In this document: positions 8,708-16,447 of the stretch, in pieces
Position numbering within the stretch: position 1 is the first letter of the stretch
How the letters are laid out: each line of letters begins with the position of its first letter
Assembly: GCA_026418695.1 (NCBI GenBank)
Contig: JAOAAU010000009.1
Span: forward strand, 1-64,000
Source of the DNA: Clostridia bacterium
GTDB lineage: Bacteria; Bacillota; Clostridia; Acetivibrionales; JAFADI01
DNA: 64,000 bases
Reading direction: 5' to 3'
Notes under the pieces: model-generated
What the model was told of the DNA's origin: nothing
Database searches by the model: none
The model's input: the letters and a program-made list of their open reading frames with translations, nothing else
Position numbers and translations under genes: made by a program

Positions 8708-8759
8708 ACTACCGACCGATCGGTAGTTTTATAATATCATGCCATAAAATGGTTTGCAA
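8708..8759 (-). promoter_or_regulatory. promoter and TetR operator for the TetR-aldo/keto reductase operon
   Basis: On the minus strand a -35 TTGCAA (8754-8759) and -10 TATTAT (8731-8736) are separated by exactly 17 bases. Directly downstream, covering the expected start site, is the perfect inverted repeat ACTACCGA-CCGA-TCGGTAGT (8708-8727). The CCGANCGGT core is of the kind bound by TetR proteins, so autorepression is the simplest reading. Confidence 0.82.
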
Positions 8760-9040
8760 TACCTTTGGAAAAATTTTTATATAGGTTTTGAAAGTATCAA
8801 AGCACAGAAGACTTGGAATTTAATTTGTTTTGTATCTACTGGCTGGAAGGAATTTCAGAAAGGCTGTCGAAGTTATCTTTGTAGTATAAAAGATGATTTC
8901 TTGCAGGACTATGTCTCAAGTGTGAGTTATTTTAAACAAATCGACCATCGAAAAGTTGAAAATAAGAAATAGGGAAGTCTGATTGAACAAACTTACAGGG
9001 ACTTGACAATATATAACGGCGATAAAAAGAGGAGAGAAAG

Positions 9041-9934
9041 ATGCAAAAAGGGATTTCTATTTTAGGCGTACCCATAGATCTGGGAAAATCAAATCGTGGA
9101 GCAGACAGGGCTCCCGAGGTTATTCGCGAAAGCGGATTGTTAAAATCCCTTGAACCATTTGTAAAAGATATTTTAGATTTGGGAGACATGGCTTTCTCAA
9201 CTTTGATCAAAGTTGAGAAGAACTTAGAGTCAATGATGAACGCCGCTGAGATTGAAGTTTGTTTTTCTAAAGTTTCGGATGCTGTGTCCGGTATTATCAA
9301 GGAGCAACGCTTTCCATTAGTTCTTGGAGGAGATCATAGCATCGCCATTGGAACGATTGCAGGGATTGCAAAACACTATAAAAGATTAGGAGTTTTATGG
9401 ATAGATGCCCATGTAGACGCCAATACACCGGAAACCTCAGAAAGCGGGTGCATATACGGTATGCCTGCAGCGGTTAACCTTGGGTTTGGTTGTAAGGAAC
9501 TGGTCCGGGTGGGCGGATATTTTCCCAAAATCAGAACTGAAGATATCGTATATATAGGTACCCGGGACGTGGATGCCGGTGAAAAAGATTTTTTAAAAAG
9601 ACATGGATTACAGGTTTACTCTATGAAAGATGTGCAAAACAGAGGAATTGAGCGGATTACCCACGAAGCTCTCGGATCTCTGATGACTAACTGTGATGGT
9701 ATCCACTTGAGCTTTGACATTGATTCCATGGACCCGCAGGAAGCACCAGGAGTGAGGACGCCCTGTGACTTTGGCTTGTCATTTGAAGAATGCAGAACTG
9801 CTTTAAAAGCATTACATTCTTCAGGGAAAATTGTTTCTGCTGAATTTGTGGAATTCTATCCTCACCTGGACAGGGAGAATAAAACTGCAGATATGGAAAT
9901 CGGCCTGATAAACACGTTATTAACAGGAAAATAA
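9041..9934 (+). CDS. arginase-family ureohydrolase with altered active site
   Basis: A 297-residue protein of the arginase/agmatinase/formiminoglutamase family, arginase branch by similarity. The dinuclear manganese ligands are all present: His99 in GGDHS, Asp122/His124/Asp126 in WIDAHVD, and Asp226/Asp228 in SFDIDSMDP; Asp178 and Glu271 that contact the substrate in arginase are also there. However, the loop that reads SGN-hydrophobic-HG in arginases reads SGCIYG here, so the catalytic histidine (His141 in human arginase I) is Tyr139 and Asn139 is Cys137. It may act on a different guanidino compound or have low activity. Start follows AGGAGAG. No arginine-catabolic neighbours are seen. Confidence 0.85.
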   Translation: MQKGISILGVPIDLGKSNRGADRAPEVIRESGLLKSLEPFVKDILDLGDMAFSTLIKVEKNLESMMNAAEIEVCFSKVSDAVSGIIKEQRFPLVLGGDHSIAIGTIAGIAKHYKRLGVLWIDAHVDANTPETSESGCIYGMPAAVNLGFGCKELVRVGGYFPKIRTEDIVYIGTRDVDAGEKDFLKRHGLQVYSMKDVQNRGIERITHEALGSLMTNCDGIHLSFDIDSMDPQEAPGVRTPCDFGLSFEECRTALKALHSSGKIVSAEFVEFYPHLDRENKTADMEIGLINTLLTGK

Positions 9935-9939
9935 TACTT

Positions 9940-10038
9940 TTAACTACGGATGAATTTCAGATACTCCATTCCCCAGTGAAACATTGCATTAATGACTGGC
10001 GGGAACTTCCTTCCCATATCAGTCAAAGAGTAGTCTAT
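9940..10038 (-). pseudogene. HxlR-family regulator remnant (C-terminal 32 residues)
   Basis: On the minus strand the bases read IDYSLTDMGRKFPPVINAM followed by FHWGMEYLKFIRS and a TAA at 9940-9942. This is the last wing and helix of an HxlR-type winged-helix regulator, which typically reads VEYSLTxxG-x4-P-x-L-x2-M-x2-WG-x-KYL. An in-frame TAA at 10039-10041 cuts off everything upstream and the DNA-recognition helix is missing. It looks like the debris of a deleted gene between the arginase-like gene and the acetyltransferase. Confidence 0.7.
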
Positions 10039-10116
10039 TTATCTGATTCCTTTATTGAATGTAAGATAATGGTATGATATCATGGGTGAAATGATGTTTG
10101 GATGGAGAGATGATGC

Positions 10117-10572
10117 ATGGAGATGAACTACTATATCACGGAGAAATTATCCGATAGTCAGATTGCCAACCTGATGAAACTCTATGCGGCTGAGGAGTGG
10201 GCAAAAGAGAGAAAGCTGGAAGGTGTTGTGAAGATGTTGAAATTCTGCGGGGTTATCGCGCTGATTGATAAAAACAATCATCAGATGATCGCCTTTGCAA
10301 GATATCTTTCCGACACGATATACAGAGCGTTTGTTTATGATGTAATCGTAGCCAGGGATTACCGGGGATTGGGTTATGGAAGAAAAATCATGGAGCATTT
10401 GCTTGAGCATGAAAAGATTAAAAATATAGAAAGAGTCGAGTTATACTGCCGGGATAAAAATGTTGCGTATTATGAGAAATTCGGGTTTGTCAAAGTTCCT
10501 GACGATTCCAATTTTATGAGAAGAACATATCAACCCGAGTGCAAAAATATAAATTCAAATGGCTGCCAATAA
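10117..10572 (+). CDS. GNAT-family N-acetyltransferase
   Basis: A 151-residue acetyl-CoA-dependent acetyltransferase. Motif A is visible at about 75-95 (YDVIVARDYRGLGYGRKIM), with the R-x2-GxGR-like acetyl-CoA loop RGLGYGR, and motif B near the C-terminus is VAYYEKFGFVKV. The N-terminal part contains EEWAKERK, as in many aminoglycoside-like or YjcF-like GNAT proteins, but the acceptor is unknown. The coding frame overlaps an open frame leading to the flavodoxin-like gene; the latter's true start is 65 bases after this stop. Confidence 0.85.
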   Translation: MEMNYYITEKLSDSQIANLMKLYAAEEWAKERKLEGVVKMLKFCGVIALIDKNNHQMIAFARYLSDTIYRAFVYDVIVARDYRGLGYGRKIMEHLLEHEKIKNIERVELYCRDKNVAYYEKFGFVKVPDDSNFMRRTYQPECKNINSNGCQ

Positions 10573-10637
10573 AATGGGGAGCATTGAAATTATTAAACCG
10601 TTTTTTATTAGAAACAAAAAATGAGACAGGGGGAAGT

Positions 10638-11123
10638 ATGAAAGTATCAGTGGTTTATCACTCGCAGGGCGGCCATACGAAGGAGGTTGCCGGCATTATT
10701 GCCGAGGGTGCAAAGATATCAAAAGATATTGAGGTTCAAACCATGAGCATCGGGAGATTGGACGAAGACTTCCTAAAGGAATCCAAAGCAGTAATTCTCG
10801 GATGTCCAACCTACTACGGCACTTTCTCCTGGCAAATGAAGAAATGGTTAGATACCGCCAAAGTGGACCTGGCAGGGAAGCTTGGGAGTGTTTTTGCAAC
10901 TGAGAATTACCTGGGCGGAGGTGCCGATGTAGCCGAACTCGGCTTGGTGGGGCATATGCTGATCCGGGGAATGCTGGTATATTCTGCTGGATATACCAAG
11001 GAAGGACCCATAACCCACTATGGAGCTGTTACGATCAGGGAAGGCGATGAGTGGCAGCAGCGAAGGGCTCGTCTGCTGGGCAAAAGGGTTGCTGAAAAGG
11101 CTTGGGAGTTGTTTCGCGAATAG
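10638..11123 (+). CDS. flavodoxin-fold NAD(P)H oxidoreductase
   Basis: A 161-residue flavodoxin-like protein. The FMN phosphate loop is at about 7-13 (SQGGHT), the second flavin loop is GCPTYYGTFSWQMKKWLD at about 55-72, and a third loop ATENYLGGG follows at about 89-97. This pattern is that of WrbA-like or NADPH-dependent FMN reductases which pass electrons to quinones or flavins. The start at 10638 has AGGGGGA directly upstream, whereas the longer open frame has no ribosome site. It sits behind a GNAT gene and ends before a hairpin at 11181. Confidence 0.85.
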   Translation: MKVSVVYHSQGGHTKEVAGIIAEGAKISKDIEVQTMSIGRLDEDFLKESKAVILGCPTYYGTFSWQMKKWLDTAKVDLAGKLGSVFATENYLGGGADVAELGLVGHMLIRGMLVYSAGYTKEGPITHYGAVTIREGDEWQQRRARLLGKRVAEKAWELFRE

Positions 11124-11180
11124 GAATACATTCAATACTTATGGCTGAAGATATGTTTGAAAATCAGTCAATTCATTAGA

Positions 11181-11213
11181 ATTCCCCGGAAAATCCAATG
11201 TTTCCCGGGGAAT
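11181..11213. terminator. probable terminator hairpin between convergent genes
   Basis: ATTCCCCGGAAA (11181-11192) pairs with TTTCCCGGGGAAT (11201-11213) with one bulged C and a short loop. It lies between the flavodoxin-like gene and the end of the minus-strand FAD oxidoreductase. Neither side has a good T-run, so termination is inferred from position and stem strength. Confidence 0.5.
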
Positions 11214-11217
11214 CCGT

Positions 11218-12633
11218 TTATTCCATACAAGTCCTGAAAGCCTTTCCATCCTCCATACAGACTCTCATTATGCTTCCTTTCCCAGTCATAAGAGCTGTCG
11301 GAAGGCCGCCTGTTGGCTGTGTCCATTGGCCTGCCATATAAAATCCGGCAAAACCCGGAAGGGTTGTTGGGATTTTACCCGCAGGAAACATCCAGCCGCA
11401 GTAGGAGCCTTGCCAAACATTCGTATACCGTGCATACGTGACGGGAGTTGCAACATCGATAACCTCAATTTTCCCTTTTGCTTTTGGGAATCGCTTTTCG
11501 AATATCTCAATAAATTGCTTGGCTGCCTTTTTTTTCTCCAGTCCATAAGCTTTTTGATCCTTATAAAGCTCGTTCCAGTACTCAAAGTCCGTATATATCA
11601 GGGTTGTTACGACGGATTTGCCGGAAGGACACAAGGTCTTGTCGTAACAGTAATTCCGGATTAAAACCTGATTGCATTCATTATTCCCTATCCGAAGGGG
11701 AGTCTCAAGCAGGGTGTTCACAAAATAAGGTTGATCCGATAAATCACAATCAATCCCCAGGGAAATTTGGATAGAGGTCTTGGAAGTCTTACTGTTTTTA
11801 TAGAGCGTTTGAATTTCATCATCTATGTATTTCCCTTTTAGAATACGGAAAATAGTAGTATAGCCGTCGATTGCAGATATCACAAAGTCCGATTCGCAGG
11901 TAGTACCGTCAGCAAGCTTTATTCCCATGGCACGGTGATCCTTTATGATGATTTCCTCAACCTTTGCTTGATATTGGATCTTGCCTCCCAGCTCCAGATA
12001 TCTTTTTTCGATTCTCCGGGCAAATTCGAGAGAACCTCCTACAGGCCAGCATGCATCCCTGTTGTTGTATACTGCCAACTGGAAAATCAATGAGAAGGCT
12101 TTGTATTCACGTGGTGCAAATGATAAAAGCGCTTCGCGAAGAAACGAACTGTTAAACCTTTGGACAAAATCACCGACTGTAATGCCGAAGTATTTCATAA
12201 GGTCAGGATCCTTTGAAGCAAGTCGGATATCTTTAAACTTTCGGACTGCATCTGCCAGTTCCTTGATGATTCTTTCATCCGTAGGCGATAGTTCCAGCAG
12301 ATGCTTTTCTAATTGGTGGATATCGGTGTAAAGGATAAGCTTCTCTCCGGAAGGATTTTCGATTTGCACGATATATTCATGGTTGACAAACTCCTTACCC
12401 TCCAATGCGCCTACTTCCTTCCACGATTCATAGAACATGCTGTCGGGGTTAGCGCCCATCAGCCAGTGAATACATCCGTCAAAGGTGTACCCTTTTCTTT
12501 CCCACGCGGTGCAAAGCCCTCCGGGAATACAGTGCATTTCAAAAATTTCTGTTTCGTACCCATTCATTTGTCCGTAGCAGCCGGCGGCAAGTCCGGCGAT
12601 GCCGGCACCGATGATGGCAATCTTTTTTTTCAT
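11218..12633 (-). CDS. FAD-dependent oxidoreductase, phytoene desaturase/carotenoid isomerase-like
   Basis: A 471-residue flavoprotein. The N-terminal dinucleotide-binding motif is GAGIAGLAAG at 9-18, followed by the IFEMHCIPGGLC stretch typical of phytoene dehydrogenase/CrtI-related proteins, and the C-terminal FAD contact FYMAGQWTQPTGGLPTAL matches the family. Many Firmicute members of this group are not carotenoid enzymes and have unknown substrates; no carotenoid or isoprenoid genes are nearby. It is the second gene of an operon, 19 bases behind the PadR regulator, so its expression is likely released when PadR binds a small, perhaps toxic, hydrophobic ligand. Confidence 0.82.
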   Translation of the reverse strand: MKKKIAIIGAGIAGLAAGCYGQMNGYETEIFEMHCIPGGLCTAWERKGYTFDGCIHWLMGANPDSMFYESWKEVGALEGKEFVNHEYIVQIENPSGEKLILYTDIHQLEKHLLELSPTDERIIKELADAVRKFKDIRLASKDPDLMKYFGITVGDFVQRFNSSFLREALLSFAPREYKAFSLIFQLAVYNNRDACWPVGGSLEFARRIEKRYLELGGKIQYQAKVEEIIIKDHRAMGIKLADGTTCESDFVISAIDGYTTIFRILKGKYIDDEIQTLYKNSKTSKTSIQISLGIDCDLSDQPYFVNTLLETPLRIGNNECNQVLIRNYCYDKTLCPSGKSVVTTLIYTDFEYWNELYKDQKAYGLEKKKAAKQFIEIFEKRFPKAKGKIEVIDVATPVTYARYTNVWQGSYCGWMFPAGKIPTTLPGFAGFYMAGQWTQPTGGLPTALMTGKGSIMRVCMEDGKAFRTCME

Positions 12634-12652
12634 AATAACCCCTCTTTTCCTT

Positions 12653-13216
12653 CTACTTACCTAATTGGTGTGCCGAGATATTCGTTATGGTTTCCTCACA
12701 CCATTTGATTCTGAACTCGGCATCGTAGATCCCATAACGCAATGTAGACAACCAGAAGGGAAAACCTGCATCACTTTTGGCTGTTTCGTTGCCGAGAAAC
12801 AATTTCTCCATTTTCAGCAAGGTTTCAAGTCTTTGTGCATGTTTTTCCTTTACGCGCTCCAACTCCTCAATCATGCTTGCAGCAGGAATACTCTTGGCAA
12901 AATATAGTTTCAGAAGCAGCTCCAGACGTGCTGGGGAGTGCTCAACAGGCTGCAAAAGCCATTGCGTCAGTTCTTCCTTTCCCTTTTGCGTGATGGAATA
13001 GACGTTCCGGGAAGGTTTTCCATCTCCTTGTTCAACTGCTTTTGTAATTGAACCTTCCTTTTCCAATTCTTTGAGTACCGGATAAATATGTCCGAAATTC
13101 TCATTCCAGAAATGTGAGATACCGCTGTCGCAGAATTTTTTAATATCATAGCCTGAACAGGGCCGCATATCCAGTACGCCCAGGATGGCATATTTTGTTT
13201 TGTTGACCTTTGGCAT
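12653..13216 (-). CDS. PadR-family transcriptional regulator
   Basis: A 187-residue repressor. The N-terminal winged helix of PadR is clear (YAILGVLDMRPCSGYDIKKF, then GHIYPVLKELEKEGSI and the GKPSRNVYSITQKGKEEL wing), and the C-terminal part (about 90-180) is the long-helix Vir_act_alpha_C dimerisation domain containing LELLLKLYFAK. The start at 13216 has GGAGG 8 bases upstream; an earlier ATG overlaps that site. Upstream are tandem palindromes at 13230-13280 that should be its own operators. It leads an operon with the FAD oxidoreductase. Confidence 0.9.
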   Translation of the reverse strand: MPKVNKTKYAILGVLDMRPCSGYDIKKFCDSGISHFWNENFGHIYPVLKELEKEGSITKAVEQGDGKPSRNVYSITQKGKEELTQWLLQPVEHSPARLELLLKLYFAKSIPAASMIEELERVKEKHAQRLETLLKMEKLFLGNETAKSDAGFPFWLSTLRYGIYDAEFRIKWCEETITNISAHQLGK

Positions 13217-13229
13217 TGAATCAACCTCC

Positions 13230-13280
13230 ATATATCACAGAAATATATATCACAATGATATAATATATCACACTGATATA
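13230..13280 (-). promoter_or_regulatory. tandem operator array upstream of padR
   Basis: Two perfect inverted repeats, TATATCA-CAA-TGATATA (13246-13262) and TATATCA-CAC-TGATATA (13264-13280), have centres 18 bp apart. A third, degenerate copy begins at 13231 with TATATCACAG. The block lies immediately upstream of the PadR ribosome site. Position, symmetry and spacing suggest binding of two or three PadR dimers. The recognition sequence itself is inferred. Confidence 0.78.
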
Positions 13281-13450
13281 TAAGTCAAGAATAAATTAAC
13301 AGTTATTTCTATTTCATTCTCATATAACAACTTTAATAAGTAACAAAGTCATATGAAGTGTGGTACAATATGGAATTGAGTATTGCGAAAATTTCAAGAT
13401 GTATGGTGATGCACTCGAACTGCACATTTTTATCAACAAGGAGGTTTACG

Positions 13451-13762
13451 GTGTTCAAAAAGCATTTGTCTTTCAAGTTTGGCCAAGTATCCGTTGAAGA
13501 GATATTTAAAGCAATTTTCGTACTTGGGTTGCTGCCGCTGATAGGGTATGGGTTTATTGGAGTATTTGCGGTCAACTCGGGTCTGGTCGGTATATTGAAT
13601 GCATCTTCTTCCAGCGGAAGAATTTTTGATCCGGGATTATTGTTTTCAGGATTTGTAACCTTCTTTTTTTTGCTGGTTGCCATTGTTGTCTGGAAACTGG
13701 TTTGCGAACTCCTTTATCTTGTTTTTAGGAGCCTGGAGGTCTATATCAGGAGAAATGAATAA
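13451..13762 (+). CDS. DUF4282-like small membrane protein
   Basis: A 103-residue membrane protein. A GTG start at 13451 has AAGGAGG upstream; the open frame extends further but without a ribosome site. There are two hydrophobic segments, about 18-40 and about 62-85, separated by a Ser/Gly-rich loop, and a C-terminal amphipathic stretch with VCELLYLVFRSLEVYIRRNE. The organisation and the ending resemble DUF4282 proteins, a family of unknown function. It is transcribed away from the PadR gene and is followed 45 bases later by a GNAT gene. Confidence 0.65.
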   Translation: MFKKHLSFKFGQVSVEEIFKAIFVLGLLPLIGYGFIGVFAVNSGLVGILNASSSSGRIFDPGLLFSGFVTFFFLLVAIVVWKLVCELLYLVFRSLEVYIRRNE

Positions 13763-13807
13763 TCTATGGGGGGAGAAGCAAATAAGATCTTGATAAGGGG
13801 GAGTACG

Positions 13808-14263
13808 ATGAAATCGAATGAATGTGTCCGACTGATCAGACATGACGAGCTAAGACAGCTGCTGGAGCTTTACAAGCACTTCGAACATAATGATCCTGAA
13901 CTCCGGGAGGGTCCTGAATTGGAAAAGCTCTGGGATGAGATTTATTTCAATCCGGATTGGCATTATATTGTGTATGAAGTGGATGGAAAGCTGGTATCCT
14001 CGTGCAACATCTCCATCATAAGGAATTTAACCAGAAATGCCAGACCCTATGGTCTGGTTGAGAATGTTGTAACCCATAAGGATTACCGGAAGCGGGGATA
14101 TGGAAAAAGAGTCCTGGAAAAAGCCATTGATATTGCACGGGAACTCAACTGCTATAAGGTAATGCTGCTCACAGGCTCCAAAAAAGAAGAGACCATGAGA
14201 TTTTACGAGGGGGCAGGGTTCAAAAGGGGAATAAAAACAGGATTCATTTATAAGTTTGAATGA
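13808..14263 (+). CDS. GNAT-family N-acetyltransferase
   Basis: A 151-residue acetyltransferase. The acetyl-CoA loop is KDYRKRGYGKRVL at about 85-97 and the motif B region is TMRFYEGAGFKRG near the C-terminus. The N-terminal part with RLIRHDELRQLLELYKHF and HYIVYEVDGKLVSSCNISII is typical of a broad GNAT group without assigned substrate. The ATG at 13808 follows AAGGGGGAG, while the upstream ATG at 13766 has no ribosome site. It is one of three unrelated GNAT genes within 5 kb. Confidence 0.85.
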   Translation: MKSNECVRLIRHDELRQLLELYKHFEHNDPELREGPELEKLWDEIYFNPDWHYIVYEVDGKLVSSCNISIIRNLTRNARPYGLVENVVTHKDYRKRGYGKRVLEKAIDIARELNCYKVMLLTGSKKEETMRFYEGAGFKRGIKTGFIYKFE

Positions 14264-14590
14264 TTGGGGACGAAAGTCTCCTTTTTTACGCAAAGATAAA
14301 GTATGCAATGCTGTGAAAACGTTTTGAAAAACAGACAAAACTTATAGCTATTCAGTACAATATGTAAAGCGTTTCATCACGCAACGTGAAGTGATAAAGG
14401 GTTTGAGTTTTCTTGGGAAGTATTTGTCTTTTGTTCTTTCGGAGGACGAATGCTTGCTGATTTGCATGAGAAAGTCTTTATGGTAGAATTATATGGAAGG
14501 TAGAAGTATTGAAATGCAGGAGTGCCGAGGATGGCATATTCTGCACCCCAAAATGCTTGAGTTTATTGAAATCATGGAGGATTTTTCTGA
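14264..14590. other. 327-base intergenic region
   Basis: No gene is supported here. It holds the putative promoter at 14462-14489 for the downstream acetyltransferase. A 33-codon ATG frame at 14493-14594 overlaps the acetyltransferase start by ATGA but begins upstream of the expected transcription start, so I do not call it. Confidence 0.6.
14462..14489 (+). promoter_or_regulatory. sigma-A-type promoter
   Basis: TTGCAT (14462-14467) and TAGAAT (14484-14489) with a 16-base spacer, about 100 bases before the diamine acetyltransferase-like gene. Confidence 0.55.
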
Positions 14591-15097
14591 ATGATCGACA
14601 CGAGAATCAACGGCTTTAAACTGAGATTTGCAGAGGAAAAAGATGCGGCACTGATTCTGGAATTCATCAAGGAATTGGCAGAATATGAAAAAATGTTGGA
14701 TGAAGTAGTGGCTACTGAAGAGATCCTGGTGGATTCCCTTTTCAGACGCAAAGCGGCCGAGGTAATTATCGGCGAATATGAAGGAAAACCCGTAAGCTTT
14801 GCGTTGTTTTTTCATAATTTTTCAACCTTCCTTGGTCGTCCTGGCATCTATCTCGAGGATTTATTCGTGAAACCGGAGATGAGAGGGATGGGAATCGGAA
14901 AGATCATGCTTTCCTTCCTGGCAAAGCTGGCAGTCGAAAGAAACTGCGGCAGACTGGAATGGTGGTGCCTGGACTGGAATGAACCTTCTATCCGGTTTTA
15001 TAAGCAAATGGGTGCTGTCCCGATGGAAGACTGGACGGTGTACAGAGTTTGTGATTCGGCGCTTATTAATCTTTCAAATACATTCGATCAGGAATAA
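14591..15097 (+). CDS. GNAT acetyltransferase, spermidine/spermine (diamine) N1-acetyltransferase-like
   Basis: A 168-residue GNAT protein that resembles the SSAT/diamine acetyltransferase group. The diagnostic stretch is [18 protein letters not shown] at about 93-110, followed by [25 protein letters not shown] at about 120-144, both characteristic of SSAT-type enzymes that acetylate polyamines, thialysine or similar amines. The exact acceptor is not provable here. The start has GGAGG 10 bases upstream. It is followed 20 bases later by def, so the two are probably cotranscribed. Confidence 0.85.
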   Translation: MIDTRINGFKLRFAEEKDAALILEFIKELAEYEKMLDEVVATEEILVDSLFRRKAAEVIIGEYEGKPVSFALFFHNFSTFLGRPGIYLEDLFVKPEMRGMGIGKIMLSFLAKLAVERNCGRLEWWCLDWNEPSIRFYKQMGAVPMEDWTVYRVCDSALINLSNTFDQE

Positions 15098-15117
15098 TAC
15101 AAATAGAGGAGGTTTTT

Positions 15118-15573
15118 ATGGCACTAAGGACAATTCGAACAGTAGAGGATGAGATATTAAGAAAGAAGAGCAGAGCTGTAGAAAAAGTGGATGAAAAGAT
15201 CGTTACGCTGCTTCAGGATATGGCAGAAACCATGTACCATACAGGAAAAGGAGCAGGCTTGGCAGCGCCTCAGGTTGGAATCCTCAAACGAGTAGTCGTC
15301 ATCGATATGGGGGAGGGCCTGATGAATCTGGTCAATCCTGAGATTGTAGAATCGGAAGGCAGTCATGAGGTCATCGAGGGCTGTTTGAGCATTCCCGGCA
15401 AGTGGGGGAAACTGTTCCGCCCGGAAAAAGTCAAGGTAAAGGCGTTGAATGAAAAAGGAGAAGAAGTGATCATCTACGGTGAGGGCGATCTGGCGAAGTG
15501 CCTATGCCATGAAATTGATCATCTGGATGGGGTCCTGTTTATCGACAAGGTGACTGAGTATATTGAACCATAA
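15118..15573 (+). CDS. def: peptide deformylase
   Basis: A 151-residue metalloenzyme that removes the formyl group from the N-terminal methionine of new proteins. All three motifs are intact: GAGLAAPQ at 45-52, EGCLS at 87-91 with the metal ligand Cys89, and HEIDH at 131-135 with both His ligands and the catalytic Glu. The length is that of the short Gram-positive/type I-like enzymes. The ribosome site is AGGAGG. The next gene starts 23 bases later, consistent with an operon. Confidence 0.95.
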   Translation: MALRTIRTVEDEILRKKSRAVEKVDEKIVTLLQDMAETMYHTGKGAGLAAPQVGILKRVVVIDMGEGLMNLVNPEIVESEGSHEVIEGCLSIPGKWGKLFRPEKVKVKALNEKGEEVIIYGEGDLAKCLCHEIDHLDGVLFIDKVTEYIEP

Positions 15574-15596
15574 GGGGCAGATGCATAGAGGGAGAT

Positions 15597-16409
15597 ATGA
15601 AGAAAAGAATCATGATACTGACTTTATTGATCATCACATTGGTAGCTGCTTTTACTTATATGTTTATCGAGCCCTATCTGGTTCAGGTCACACCCTATCG
15701 AGAGGTAAACAAGGATATTCCCGAAGCCTTCAACGGGACGAAAATCGTATTTGTATCGGATATTCACCACAGCAAAGACCTGTCACTGAATCGAGTCAAT
15801 GCACTTGTAAAGAGAATCAATGATATGAAGCCGGATATGATTCTTCTAGGTGGGGATTATGCCAATAGAATCGCATATTCGGAGAAGTGTATAGAGGCTC
15901 TGGATGAATTGAAAGCTCCGATGGGAGTATACGGCGTTTTAGGCAATCATGATCATTGGGCAGGGGTCGTCAAAGTGAAGGAGTTTTTCAGCAAAACAAA
16001 TATAAAACTGTTGGATAACTCCTCCTTGTGGCTTGAAAAGGGCGATGCCCGTATCAAATTGGGAGGCGCCGGAGATTTTTGGACGGATAAACAGGATATC
16101 AACAAAACGATCCATGATGTGAATGAGAAGGATTATGCAATTTTACTATGCCACAATCCGGACTTTGTCGAGCAGATTCGGACAAATAAAGTTGACCTGG
16201 TGCTAAGCGGTCATAATCATGGCGGGCAGGTTACGTTTTTTGGCCTGTGGGCTAAAACTTCCTCGAAATACGGTATGAAATATAGGACAGGGATTGTTGA
16301 AACGGAGTATACCAAGGTCCTGGTTTCCAATGGGATCGGAACTGTTTTTTATCCCATGCGATTTTGGGCATGGCCGGAGATCAACGTGATTACTCTGTCT
16401 AATAGGTAA
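15597..16409 (+). CDS. membrane-anchored metallophosphoesterase
   Basis: A 270-residue calcineurin-like phosphoesterase with an N-terminal membrane anchor (about residues 4-23). The metal-binding motifs appear in order: D55-x-H57 in SDIHH, GGDYAN at about 81-86, GNHDHW at about 118-123, CHNPDF and SGHNHGG. It belongs to the YaeI/YkuE branch; YkuE acts on cell-envelope lipids or UDP-sugars in related bacteria, but that is not shown here. Catalytic residues are complete. It is followed by the 2H phosphoesterase gene. Confidence 0.88.
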   Translation: MKKRIMILTLLIITLVAAFTYMFIEPYLVQVTPYREVNKDIPEAFNGTKIVFVSDIHHSKDLSLNRVNALVKRINDMKPDMILLGGDYANRIAYSEKCIEALDELKAPMGVYGVLGNHDHWAGVVKVKEFFSKTNIKLLDNSSLWLEKGDARIKLGGAGDFWTDKQDINKTIHDVNEKDYAILLCHNPDFVEQIRTNKVDLVLSGHNHGGQVTFFGLWAKTSSKYGMKYRTGIVETEYTKVLVSNGIGTVFYPMRFWAWPEINVITLSNR

Positions 16410-16447
16410 AATTGTTAGATGTGATTCGATTTTTTGGGGGATTCAAT

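Noticed and set aside
8754-8972. 72-codon plus-strand frame before the arginase-like gene
   Set aside because: Covers the TetR promoter, has no ribosome site and no family resemblance.
11286-11585. Minus-strand 99-codon frame inside the FAD oxidoreductase
   Set aside because: Shadow of the main reading frame on the same strand, different phase, no ribosome site.
14493-14594. 33-codon plus-strand frame overlapping the diamine acetyltransferase start (ATGA)
   Set aside because: The predicted transcription start lies downstream of its ATG and it lacks a ribosome site; the peptide matches nothing I know.
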